Source: Nevskia ramosa DSM 11499
Lineage (GTDB): Bacteria > Pseudomonadota > Gammaproteobacteria > Nevskiales > Nevskiaceae
Assembly: GCF_000420645.1 (NCBI RefSeq)
Contig: NZ_ATVI01000011.1
Location: 170,578 to 234,577, forward strand
Direction of reading: 5' to 3'
Length of the DNA: 64,000 nucleotides
Of this stretch, positions 46,025 to 53,669 are shown one piece after another (the first letter of the stretch is position 1; each line of letters begins with the position of its first letter). The position numbers and the translations under genes were made by a program. The notes beneath the pieces are model-generated. The model worked only from the letters and a program-made list of their open reading frames with translations. It was not told the DNA's origin and did not search any database.

Positions 46025-46933
46025 TTGAATTCCGTCGCAGCATTGCCTTCTTTCTCGGCGCGCATCGCCGCCTATCGCAGCCGCTTCGACGGCGCCCTCG
46101 ATGCCGCCCTGCCGCCACTTGGCACCGACCCTGCGCAGCTGCACGAAGCGATGCGCTACACCTGCAACGGCGGCAAGCGCCTGCGCGCGCTGCTGGTCTA
46201 CGCCGCTGGCGAAGCGCTAGGCCTGCCGGCCGATCAGCTCGACGCTCCGGCCGTCGCCGTCGAACTGATCCACGCCTACTCGCTGGTTCACGACGATCTG
46301 CCGGCGATGGACGACGACGACCTGCGCCGTGGCCAGCCCACCGTGCACAAGGTCTGGGACGATGCGATGGGCGTGCTGGTCGGCGATGCGCTGCAGACGC
46401 TGGCCTTCGAGACACTGACTCACAGCATTCCGGCCGACGGCGAAGCCGCTCGCCGCCTGCTCGGCGTGATCAAGGCATTGGCGCACGCCTCCGGCTCGCT
46501 CGGCATGGTCGGCGGCCAGGCCGTCGACATCGAATCGGAAGGCCAGCGCATTCCGCTCGAACGGCTGAAATCACTGCACGCGCGCAAGACCGGCGCGCTG
46601 ATCCTCAGCTGCCTGCAGATGCCGCTGGCACTGGCCGCACCTGCGGCGGACGTGGTCGAAGCGCTGACCACCTACGGCCGCCAGCTGGGCCTGGCCTACC
46701 AGATCCAGGACGACGTGCTCGACATCACCCAGTCCACCGAACAGCTTGGTAAGACTGCCGGCAAGGACGTGGCGCAGGAGAAGTCGACTTATCCGGCGCT
46801 GCTCGGTTTCGATGCCGCAAAGGCGCTGGCCGAGCAGACGTTTGCCGATGCGCGGGCAGCGGTTGCCGGGCTGGGCGAGAAGGCTGAGGGGCTGCAGTGG
46901 TTGGCTCTGGAGATTGAGGGGCGGAATCATTGA
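46025..46933 (+). CDS. ispA: Farnesyl diphosphate synthase
   Basis: The ~302-residue prenyltransferase makes FPP from DMAPP and IPP. It contains GGKRLRALLVYAAGEALG, the first Asp-rich motif DDLPAMDDDDLRRG, ARKTGALI, and the second Asp-rich motif QIQDDVLDITQ. No ATG is available before the conserved region; a TTG at 46025 gives the expected N-terminus (NSVAALPSFSARIAAYRSRF). xseB and dxs, its usual neighbours in many proteobacteria, are absent, consistent with the mevalonate route replacing or supplementing the MEP route. Confidence 0.93.
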   Translation: MNSVAALPSFSARIAAYRSRFDGALDAALPPLGTDPAQLHEAMRYTCNGGKRLRALLVYAAGEALGLPADQLDAPAVAVELIHAYSLVHDDLPAMDDDDLRRGQPTVHKVWDDAMGVLVGDALQTLAFETLTHSIPADGEAARRLLGVIKALAHASGSLGMVGGQAVDIESEGQRIPLERLKSLHARKTGALILSCLQMPLALAAPAADVVEALTTYGRQLGLAYQIQDDVLDITQSTEQLGKTAGKDVAQEKSTYPALLGFDAAKALAEQTFADARAAVAGLGEKAEGLQWLALEIEGRNH

Positions 46934-47000
46934 GGTTGAGGACTGGGGTCACAAACAATCAATGCTGCCGGCGCGTCTTGCGCCGCGTTCGGGGACTTCT

Positions 47001-48095
47001 ATGAAAAATAATAAAATGCGTCCGCTGCTGTTGCTGTTCTCCACGTGCCTGCTGTCTGCACCAGCGTTCGCCGACCCCTGCCTGCAGACCGACAAGAAGG
47101 GCGCCGACGGTGATCCGCGCAGTTACGACTACGGCAAGTGCAAGTCCGACAAGCCGAGCGAGACCTATGGGTCGATCGGCGTCATCGGCCAGCAGATGCA
47201 GGGCCTGATGGAGCAGCGCCAAGCCAATGACGATGCGCAGCGCGCCGCGATCCAGCGTAGCAACGCGGCCTTCCTGGCCGAGCGCGCGCAGCTGTACTCG
47301 AAGATGAAATTCGGCACTTCGATGGAACTGGTCAACGGCCAGGAAACCGTCGCCATCTACCAGTACAAGGACGCCGATATCTCGGCAGAACAGCGTGCCG
47401 CGATCCGCAGCGAAATCGGTACCGCGATCGATGCCGGCAAGCTGCTGGAAACCTACGGAATCGTCGACTACAGCAGCGACGCCGCCTGGCCAGCAGAACC
47501 GGCCAGCGAGAAGTGGAAAGCCTGCGAAGTCGCCACGGTGCTGACCCGCGCCTATACCTTCGGCGATTTCATCACCGCCGATCAGAAGAATCCGGCCAAG
47601 GGCTTCGCAATCGCTCGGAAGGGCAAAGACCGCAACTGCGGCGGCACCGCCTACTGGTTGGGCCGTATCTTCGAACTCGGCGACACGGTGACGCCGGGTG
47701 TCGACAAGGTGCTGGACAAGTATCCGCGCACGCGCATCCGCGATGCCTACGAGATCGCCATCATCAACGGCGTGCTGCCGGCCTACGAGCGCGCCGCCGA
47801 GATGAACACCCACCCGCTGCCGCGCTACAAGGACAAGAAGTACTTCGAGCCGACCGAGTTCACGCGCTACCAATACTGGTACGACATGCAGGGCGAGGAG
47901 TATCAGCTGGCAACGCGCCAGTACCTCAAATGCCTGGATTTCGAGCCCGGCAACCTGGTATGCGCGCGCGGCCTGCGCGACCTGTACAGCCTCGACAAGC
48001 CGCCGTTCAAGCCGAATGTGGAACTGGCGGCTTACTACAAGGACTACGTCGGCAAGCTGGAGCAGCTGATCGCGGCGAGCGATAGCGGGAAGTGA
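47001..48095 (+). CDS. Secreted protein of unknown function, 364 aa
   Basis: ATG 47001 gives a signal peptide (MRPLLLLFSTCLLSAPAFA) and a mature protein with few Cys, an acidic/charged helical N-terminal third, and a C-terminal region with GGTAYWLGRIFELGD, RDAYEIAIINGVLPAYERA and YQLATRQYLKCLDFEPGN. These look like tetratricopeptide/Sel1-type helix pairs. It is probably periplasmic. I do not recognise a named family. It has the high G+C of the core chromosome and ends just before a terminator. Confidence 0.75.
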   Translation: MKNNKMRPLLLLFSTCLLSAPAFADPCLQTDKKGADGDPRSYDYGKCKSDKPSETYGSIGVIGQQMQGLMEQRQANDDAQRAAIQRSNAAFLAERAQLYSKMKFGTSMELVNGQETVAIYQYKDADISAEQRAAIRSEIGTAIDAGKLLETYGIVDYSSDAAWPAEPASEKWKACEVATVLTRAYTFGDFITADQKNPAKGFAIARKGKDRNCGGTAYWLGRIFELGDTVTPGVDKVLDKYPRTRIRDAYEIAIINGVLPAYERAAEMNTHPLPRYKDKKYFEPTEFTRYQYWYDMQGEEYQLATRQYLKCLDFEPGNLVCARGLRDLYSLDKPPFKPNVELAAYYKDYVGKLEQLIAASDSGK

Positions 48096-48102
48096 CGAAA
48101 CG

Positions 48103-48128
48103 AAAAGCCCGACATCGAGTCGGGCTTT
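48103..48128 (+). terminator. Rho-independent terminator
   Basis: AAAGCCCGAC (48104-48113) pairs perfectly with GTCGGGCTTT (48119-48128) around ATCGA, eight bases after the stop of the secreted protein gene. A near-copy of the same hairpin lies 120 bases downstream. Confidence 0.9.
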
Positions 48129-48223
48129 GCCGGCCACGCGGTCGTGCCGACTCTCTCGCCTGAAAGTTGACCCCCGGCCACTGCGCGGCTTCGAATCCCA
48201 CCCTCGGCTTTTCCGCCACAAAC

Positions 48224-48252
48224 AAAAAACCCGACATTCAGTCGGGTTTTTT
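48224..48252. terminator. Bidirectional terminator hairpin at left element end
   Basis: Twelve paired bases (AAAAAACCCGAC with GTCGGGTTTTTT) enclose a five-base loop with T-runs in both directions. It shares CCCGACAT-AGTCGGG with the terminator at 48103-48128. Confidence 0.85.
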
Positions 48253-48259
48253 GTTTGTG

Positions 48260-48278
48260 TGGCGGAGAGGGTGGGATT
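48260..48278. repeat. attL-like direct repeat of the integrative element
   Basis: TGGCGGAGAGGGTGGGATT is identical and in the same orientation as 55733-55751, the 3' terminus of the intact tRNA-Ser gene. The pair bounds a 7.5-kb lower-G+C segment that begins with an integrase gene. Confidence 0.85.
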
Positions 48279-48388
48279 TTTCACCGACCGTCACAGGCTG
48301 TTGAATCACAACGTAAGTTCATGTTGTCTCGGGGTTTTTCAGGTTTTGCTACGTGAGAGTGCTACAAACTCTCGCATCTGGAACAACC

Positions 48389-49813
48389 ATGTCCCGAGAG
48401 CCGTTCGTTATCCGTCGCGGCAACGTCCTTTACTTCCGAATCGCCATCCCTGCCGACCTCCGCCCGGCGCTCGGTCGGCTGGAAATCTTGAAGACCCTGA
48501 ATACCTGCGACACTCGGCGCGGTGGACCGATGGCGCTCAGACTGGCCGCCGACGCCAAAGAACTATTCCAGGCATTGCGCCACCAGACGCACCGCCAACA
48601 AGAGACGCATGCGAGGCCCTCAGACGAGCCCTACTGCGTCCGACCTTCCGGGGCAGCCATGGCAGCGGGACAAGGTAAATCGCGCCGTCAGGGTCGCCCC
48701 ACGGCCGCGCCGGAGACGTTCGAGACGGACTACTCGGTCAAGTTCAACTTCGGGCCGTCTGGTGAAACCCAGAGCATGGAAGTCGTCGCTGAACCCCACG
48801 AGGGCGACGCGGTCGCGTCGCTTTTCAGGGAGCTAAGGGTTTCCGGTCCTGTTCAGATCGGGGCAACTCGGAACGTCGTACCTGCTAGCCCGCAGCCCAA
48901 AAAGGGGAAGCCAGTTTCCATAAATGGCCTCTATGACGCCTACGTCAAAGAACGGCAGCCAAAAGCGAAGACGGTCGATTCTTGGCGCAGTCGCGTGAAG
49001 GACTTTGTAACTTTCATCGAGCACGACGACGCAACCTTGGTTACACCGGAAGACGTGGTCTGTTGGAAAGACGAGCTGGTCGGCAAAGACTTAGCTGCGA
49101 CGACGATCAACAATGGCTACCTCGCCGCCCTTCGATCGGCTTTCAAACACGGACTCAGGAACAAGTACCTGGCGACCGATCCGACTGACGGCATCATCGT
49201 GTTGGAACCGTCTGGGGACGGCAGTAAAAACCAAAAACCGTACACCGACGAAGAAGCACGCCGGATGATCGGCGAGGCTAGAAATCTCAAGACCTGGCTG
49301 AGGTGGTTGCCGGTCTTGCTCGCCTACACCGGCGCACGGGTCGAAGAAATCGCAGGGGCAATGAAAGCGGACGTTCGCGAGATCAACAAAGTTCTGGTCA
49401 TCGACCTGAACGAAAAACACCGGCATCTGAAAAACACAACTTCAGTGCGGAAGGTACCGCTTCATTCCGCCATCGTCAGCGAAGGCTTCCTTGACTACGT
49501 CGCGACCCTGCCGGATCAATCGCCCCTGTTTCCGGACATAACGCCCGACCAGTACGGCCGGCGCGGAACCAATGCCTCCAAGATCAACGCCCGATGGGTC
49601 AGGGGCGACATCGGCATTAGCGATCCCCTCATACAACCCGCACACGCATGGCGGCATCGGTTCGCGGACCTGTGCCGGGATTGGGACATTCCTTCAGAAG
49701 CTCGGTACGCCATTGACGGACACAAGGTTCCGGGAGTTGGTGCCTCTTACGGACAAGGCTTCAAGTTGGAGAAGCTGGCCGCTTTAATCGAGTTGATCCC
49801 TTCACAGGGCTAG
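48389..49813 (+). CDS. int: Tyrosine-type site-specific integrase
   Basis: The 474-residue protein starts at ATG 48389 (MSREPFVIRRGNVLYFRIAIP), typical of integrases with a DUF6538-like N-terminus. A core-binding SAM-like domain (INGLYDAYVKERQPKAKTVDSWRSRV) leads to the catalytic domain: Arg in AYTGARVEEIAG, the HXXR box in HAWRHRFADL, and a C-terminal GHKVPGVGASYGQG with His and the nucleophile Tyr. It lies just inside the left direct repeat and should recombine attP with the tRNA-Ser 3' end. Confidence 0.92.
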   Translation: MSREPFVIRRGNVLYFRIAIPADLRPALGRLEILKTLNTCDTRRGGPMALRLAADAKELFQALRHQTHRQQETHARPSDEPYCVRPSGAAMAAGQGKSRRQGRPTAAPETFETDYSVKFNFGPSGETQSMEVVAEPHEGDAVASLFRELRVSGPVQIGATRNVVPASPQPKKGKPVSINGLYDAYVKERQPKAKTVDSWRSRVKDFVTFIEHDDATLVTPEDVVCWKDELVGKDLAATTINNGYLAALRSAFKHGLRNKYLATDPTDGIIVLEPSGDGSKNQKPYTDEEARRMIGEARNLKTWLRWLPVLLAYTGARVEEIAGAMKADVREINKVLVIDLNEKHRHLKNTTSVRKVPLHSAIVSEGFLDYVATLPDQSPLFPDITPDQYGRRGTNASKINARWVRGDIGISDPLIQPAHAWRHRFADLCRDWDIPSEARYAIDGHKVPGVGASYGQGFKLEKLAALIELIPSQG

Positions 49814-49860
49814 TCACCTATGACGCTCGTAACGTTCACAACCAAACCGGAAAACCCCTC

Positions 49861-50154
49861 TTGAAAAATCTTGTCGGCCTCATCATCACTCTGAGCCTGT
49901 CGGCCTGTGCCGCTGCGGGAAACAAGTTTGATGCGTCGAAAATCAACACCCTGATTCCAGGAGTTACGACGCTCGATTCAGCTACTCAGGAGCTCGGTCG
50001 ATCTGCTGCCACCGAAACTAACGAGGACGGCAGCAAGCTGGTCAAGTGGAAGTACGCAACTGCATCACTCGTCGGAACGCATTTTGACGGAGTAGCCATC
50101 TTGTTTGGACCGGACGGCAAGATGATGCGCATCACAAAGCAAGAATCACACTAA
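49861..50154 (+). CDS. Small lipoprotein
   Basis: The 97-residue protein starts at TTG 49861, with a signal sequence NLVGLIITLSLSAC ending in a lipobox (LSAC). The mature part (KINTLIPGVTTLDSATQELG, ...VKWKYA) resembles the small SmpA/BamE-like lipoprotein fold. It follows the integrase gene by 47 bp. It is cargo of the element; function is unknown. Confidence 0.65.
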   Translation: MKNLVGLIITLSLSACAAAGNKFDASKINTLIPGVTTLDSATQELGRSAATETNEDGSKLVKWKYATASLVGTHFDGVAILFGPDGKMMRITKQESH

Positions 50155-50262
50155 CTTCGAGCACCGCATCAGAGCGGCCATCCTGATGCGGTTCCTTTCA
50201 CGCCACGCCGTGAACGCATGAAGTGAAGAACATTTGCCTTATCTGTCCCCCTAAACCGGGAA

Positions 50263-50400
50263 TCAGGTCGCCTTCATAAGGACACGCTGTAGCTGCATTC
50301 TCGACCAGCACCCGCCACGCGGAGCAACGATCCCGGGCGTGCGATCTGTTGAACCAAGCTCAACCCCGTTGGTAAAGCCGTCTAGCACAGCTAAGCGTGA
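50263..50400 (-). pseudogene. Relic of serine recombinase C-terminus
   Basis: The minus frame reads LDGFTNGVELGS and then GIVAPRGGCWSRMQLQRVL. It parallels LDGLVAEGFSQEEQ and GIGAPRGGRWSRMQLHRI at the C-terminus of the intact recombinase at 51861-52550. The rest of the gene is gone. It is evidence of an earlier recombinase copy or a rearrangement in the element. Confidence 0.65.
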
Positions 50401-50639
50401 GCGATAAACCCTCACGGCTATTCGACGACAAAACGAACTCGCCATCCGTCTCGAGCTAACGGCCGTACATCGACCTGCACCCTTGCTAACGGGTTAAAGG
50501 GTCGCTAAGGTGAAGGTGTTGGGGGGTGAAGAGCGAGAAGGCCGCGATGGAACCTCCCCTCTTGCTAGGAAGTCAGAATATCTGTAGGGTAGAGGCCCCT
50601 GAAGTTGTAGGGTGAATTTCCAAGTGGGACTCGGAGATA

Positions 50640-50690
50640 ATGGTGACTATGAATACAGTGGCAATGGATGTTGGCCCGAAGGGCGACTAA
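50640..50690 (+). CDS. Possible 16-residue peptide ORF
   Basis: ATG 50640 is preceded closely by CGGAGA and opens a frame of 16 codons (MVTMNTVAMDVGPKGD). It ends 20 bases before a terminator. It may be a leader peptide, part of a small RNA, or chance. Confidence 0.2.
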   Translation: MVTMNTVAMDVGPKGD

Positions 50691-50709
50691 GTCATTGATT
50701 TTAAGCAGT

Positions 50710-50737
50710 AAAAAAGCTCCTTTCTAGGGGCTTTTTT
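50710..50737. terminator. Rho-independent terminator, usable on both strands
   Basis: AAAAAAGCTCC (50710-50720) pairs with GGGGCTTTTTT (50727-50737), with one G-T pair, around TTTCTA. It separates the small-ORF/ncRNA region on plus from the minus-strand membrane protein gene ending at 50765. Confidence 0.88.
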
Positions 50738-50764
50738 GTTTTCGGCACATCTATCCCGCGCACT

Positions 50765-51808
50765 TCACGATGTGACATCCGCGAACTCGACTGCATAGTT
50801 AGCTTTCAGCCATGCTAAGTCCTCGTCTTGAATCGCAGACTGTTTCATGCTCGGATTCAGCTTGAAGGACTTTCGCAGCGCCCCTAAAGCATCCGAAGAA
50901 AGAACTTTTCTTTCTGCATCGCTCGCAGGGCCAGCCGGCAAAGAGCCAGCGATCTGAGCCGAATAGCAGGCAACATTAAACCAAGCGTTTTCATCTTCTC
51001 CGCTCGCGGCAATAATCGTATGAACAGACTTTAGTGCTTCACGAAAGTCTTTTTTACGCTTATACAGATTGCCGCGGACGCCATGAGCACGCTTGATAAC
51101 CGATGGATTAACCTTCGACGCATCTTTAAGCGCAAGGTTCACGTAGTTAATTCCATCATCGAGAACCCTTACATACTCAGCATCCGTACAAGGATCTGAT
51201 TGCGGATCTTTTAACTTAAGCATCTTTGCGACTGTATTAGCGATCTCACGCGCGACAATGCCGTGCATAACGTTTAATGCCGCAATTGAATTTGAGTTGT
51301 AGTCGTGCTCGAAAAATTGATTAACCAGAGCCTGAACATCTTCGGCTCGCGATTCAGCATCGCTGACTTTGGTGTGAGCTTCTGAAATCGTTGTATATCC
51401 TTTAAAGCCGAGAAAAGTTAGTAGCGCGGCAATCGCCCCAATTATGGTAAGCGTTCTTTCTTGATTTTCTTTTAGAAGGGTAACGCGCTCATTCAACAAC
51501 TGGATTTCTGCTTTGGACGTCGCAGCTGCTACAGCAGCTTTCACTGAGACCTGCTCTACAGGAACCTTACCGGTGGAACCCACGGCAGCGGCATCGAAGT
51601 ATTGGCCTAAAAAAGATGGCCTCCCCATGCTGAAAGACAACAGTGAAATACAGATGACGAAGATCAGAACATATACCGGAATGGCGAATTCAAAAACCCA
51701 TCTAATCAGCCGCCATAACTTCTTGAAGACGTATATGAGTGCGCCAGTCTTGGGATGCTTTTGAGAGAATGTGTGCTGAACAGATTGTGAGGTCATAAAG
51801 ACATTCAT
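50765..51808 (-). CDS. Two-TM protein with TPR-like C-terminus, unknown function
   Basis: The 347-residue protein has TM helices at about residues 38-60 (FAIPVYVLIFVICISLLSF) and 118-138 (TIIGAIAALLTFLGFKGY), a short coiled coil on either side (EIQLLNERVTLLKENQE; HTKVSDAESRAEDVQALV), and a soluble C-terminal domain. That domain has TPR-like helix pairs (GVRGNLYKRKKDFREALKSV; NAWFNVACYSAQIAG; ALGALRKSFKLNPSMKQ). Its A+T content is the highest in the element. No catalytic motif is seen. Its position as cargo between two recombinase genes makes an accessory or defence role conceivable but unproven. Confidence 0.7.
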   Translation of the reverse strand: MNVFMTSQSVQHTFSQKHPKTGALIYVFKKLWRLIRWVFEFAIPVYVLIFVICISLLSFSMGRPSFLGQYFDAAAVGSTGKVPVEQVSVKAAVAAATSKAEIQLLNERVTLLKENQERTLTIIGAIAALLTFLGFKGYTTISEAHTKVSDAESRAEDVQALVNQFFEHDYNSNSIAALNVMHGIVAREIANTVAKMLKLKDPQSDPCTDAEYVRVLDDGINYVNLALKDASKVNPSVIKRAHGVRGNLYKRKKDFREALKSVHTIIAASGEDENAWFNVACYSAQIAGSLPAGPASDAERKVLSSDALGALRKSFKLNPSMKQSAIQDEDLAWLKANYAVEFADVTS

Positions 51809-51860
51809 ATCGTCAATTTTCAGAACCCAGACTATAAATCAACTCGCCAACGCGCAGAAA

Positions 51861-52550
51861 TCACCGCCTAATTGGCAGCGTCTGGACTGCGTTAAGGATG
51901 TTGATTCGGTGTAATTGCATACGCGACCACCTCCCTCCCCGTGGCGCACCAATTCCTAAGCTGTTGAGTTGCGCAACCTGTTCTTCCTGACTGAACCCTT
52001 CGGCCACAAGGCCGTCTAGTATCGACTTGAGCTTATGCGCAAATTCCCGCGCTGCTTTTTTTCGCGTTTCGAGATTAGCACGCAGGTTGGCCGGCCCTGC
52101 CGCTCCCAACGCTACGCCGCGCGCCTTAGCGGCGATAAGGGCGGACTTCGTGCGGGCGCTGATCTGGTCGCGTTCCCATTCCGCCATGACCGCGTGCATC
52201 TGGATCATCACCTTGTTGGCGTGCGGCATGTCTGCCGCAACGAACTCGCACCGGGTTTCGAGCAAGCCCGAAATGAAATGAACATTTCGAGCCAGCCTGT
52301 CCAGCTTCGCGATGATCAGTGTTGCACCGTGCTTCTTGCACATGGCCAGTGCTGCCCGTAGCTGCGGCCTTTTAGCTAGAGCGTTCGCACCCTTGCCCGT
52401 CTCGACTTCAACGAACTCGCCGACAAGCTCGCCATGCTTGTCACCGAGGTATGCGGTAACTGCTGCCTGCTGCGCCTCAAGGCCAAGACCTGAGCGACCC
52501 TGCTGAAGGGTGCTGACACGGCAATAGCTGACGAACTTTCCTGCGGTCAT
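51861..52550 (-). CDS. Serine recombinase (resolvase/invertase family)
   Basis: The 229-residue protein has the catalytic Ser in FVSYCRVSTLQQG, LEAQQAAVTAYL, the Arg-containing IIAKLDRLARNVHFISGLLE, and MAEWERDQISARTKSAL. A short C-terminal DNA-binding region ends GIGAPRGGRWSRMQLHRI. It belongs to the resolvase/invertase type rather than the large integrase type. It may resolve multimers of the excised element. Confidence 0.92.
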   Translation of the reverse strand: MTAGKFVSYCRVSTLQQGRSGLGLEAQQAAVTAYLGDKHGELVGEFVEVETGKGANALAKRPQLRAALAMCKKHGATLIIAKLDRLARNVHFISGLLETRCEFVAADMPHANKVMIQMHAVMAEWERDQISARTKSALIAAKARGVALGAAGPANLRANLETRKKAAREFAHKLKSILDGLVAEGFSQEEQVAQLNSLGIGAPRGGRWSRMQLHRINILNAVQTLPIRR

Positions 52551-52672
52551 TTTTTCCTTCCTGTAACAGATTAGACGGACGTTTAATGTGTTGCACTATA
52601 CGACTGATCCTTATATAGCGCAAATGCGCAAATTGTGGTACAGTCAGCTCCTCAAAACTGAAAGAGCTTTTT

Positions 52673-53134
52673 ATGAAGCGCCGAATGCTTCCCATCGCTA
52701 GCGGCAAGCGATTCCCCATCACCCTCGACGAATCGACGTGGACAGCCGTTGACCTGCTGGCGGCACGAGCCGGCATCTCATGGGGACAGTGGTGCGGGGC
52801 CGTAATCAGCAAGACGAAGGAAACGGAAAACTGGACAGCGGCGGTTCGCAAGGCCGCGATTGACGGTCTTCTGCTTGGTGAGTTCATGAGCGACCTGAGC
52901 GGTCGAGCGCAAGAAGTTGGCGTTCAAGAGCGCCATTCACTTATGCGTGGTGCGGCTCTGTTGGGAGACGCGGCTTTTGAACAGGAAATGTCGAAGGCCA
53001 CCGTGCAGGGTGAATTCGATTGCACCAGCTTTCGCGTGATCTTTGGCCACGATGAACTAGGCACGGACTGCGTCTGGATTCGCAATCAACTGATCGGCGG
53101 GATGCACTTCGCCTTTGTTTCGCCGATCAAGTGA
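52673..53134 (+). CDS. Ribbon-helix-helix-like regulator, first gene of an overlapping pair
   Basis: The 153-residue protein begins with a basic region and KRFPITLDESTWTAVDLLAARAGISWGQWCGAVI, a strand-helix-helix pattern like RHH/Arc-type DNA-binding domains. The second half (VQGEFDCTSFRVIFGHDELGTDCVWIRN) is a beta-rich domain I do not recognise. The stop overlaps the next gene's GTG start by 4 bp, indicating tight coupling. It is divergent from the serine recombinase gene, so it may repress that shared promoter region. Confidence 0.6.
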   Translation: MKRRMLPIASGKRFPITLDESTWTAVDLLAARAGISWGQWCGAVISKTKETENWTAAVRKAAIDGLLLGEFMSDLSGRAQEVGVQERHSLMRGAALLGDAAFEQEMSKATVQGEFDCTSFRVIFGHDELGTDCVWIRNQLIGGMHFAFVSPIK

Positions 53135-53643
53135 AGGGCACGACAAGCGGTCTGGTCTGGCACTACACCGTCCCGGCCGCTCTCCCGAAGATCATCGAGA
53201 CAGGCGAGTTGCGGGCTTACATTTCAAAGCAGCACCGCGCTTCGCTGTATGAGTTGCCGCTGATCTGGTTTTCAGCCCATCAGACATGGGAGCCGGCCCT
53301 GATTCGGCAGGGAAAAGGTAGCGACGGCCTGCTGACGCCTTTTTCGGACGATGGCGGGCTTGACGGCAGACCGGTCTATCGCGGCGGCGGGGTCAGGTTT
53401 GGCGTACCTCGCGACCGGCTTGTCCCCTATCGACTGCTGCCGCTGATGGCCGGCATGAGTGCGGCCACGCATCGCAGAATCACCGAGAAATACCAGAACC
53501 TAGCCCGCGAACTTGGCGATCCAAGTCTTGGAACTCATCAGTGGTTCTGTTCAACGCGAACTCTTTCACTGGCCGAAGTGGTCCCGCAGGTTGATTTTGG
53601 CAACGGCTGGGAAGGCGACCATCGTGGCAAGACGCTTCACTGA
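53131..53643 (+). CDS. ART-like fold protein (candidate toxin or modifier)
   Basis: The 170-residue protein starts at GTG 53131, inside the stop of the RHH-like gene. The N-terminus GLVWHYTVPAALPKIIETGELRAY resembles the H-Y-T/H-F-T start and 'Il.sGeL' helix of small ADP-ribosyltransferase-like or RNA 2'-phosphotransferase-like domains. LIWFSAHQTWEPALIR is a recurrent companion motif in uncharacterised bacterial proteins. It ends with FCSTRTLSLAEVV. Catalytic identity is unproven. The pairing with an upstream DNA-binding protein recalls a toxin-antitoxin layout. Confidence 0.55.
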   Translation: MKGTTSGLVWHYTVPAALPKIIETGELRAYISKQHRASLYELPLIWFSAHQTWEPALIRQGKGSDGLLTPFSDDGGLDGRPVYRGGGVRFGVPRDRLVPYRLLPLMAGMSAATHRRITEKYQNLARELGDPSLGTHQWFCSTRTLSLAEVVPQVDFGNGWEGDHRGKTLH

Positions 53644-53669
53644 CATTTACCAACCAGAGGTTTATCACC

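Larger units (their letters stand above)
48190..48278. repeat. Foldback of two inverted tRNA-Ser 3'-end copies around a terminator
   Basis: The left arm (48190-48218) reads TTCGAATCCCACCCTC, then a six-base insertion, then TCCGCCA. This is the 3' end of tRNA-Ser(CGA) on the plus strand. The right arm (48260-48278) is the same 3' end on the minus strand. Between them AAAAAACCCGAC (48224-48235) and GTCGGGTTTTTT (48241-48252) form a strong hairpin. The combined inverted repeat is over 35 bp per arm. No 5' half of a tRNA is present here. Confidence 0.7.
50155..50764. other. 610-bp region without a full gene inside the element
   Basis: It holds a resolvase C-terminal relic (50263-50400, minus), a G-rich stretch (50515-50560) without recognisable coding, a 16-codon ORF with a ribosome-binding site (50640-50690) and a strong terminator (50710-50737). 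An untranslated small RNA ending at that terminator is possible. Confidence 0.5.

Noticed and set aside
48190..48218. A second tRNA gene at the left element boundary
   Set aside because: Only the T-arm and 3' end are present, interrupted by six bases, with no matching 5' acceptor strand, D-arm or anticodon arm.
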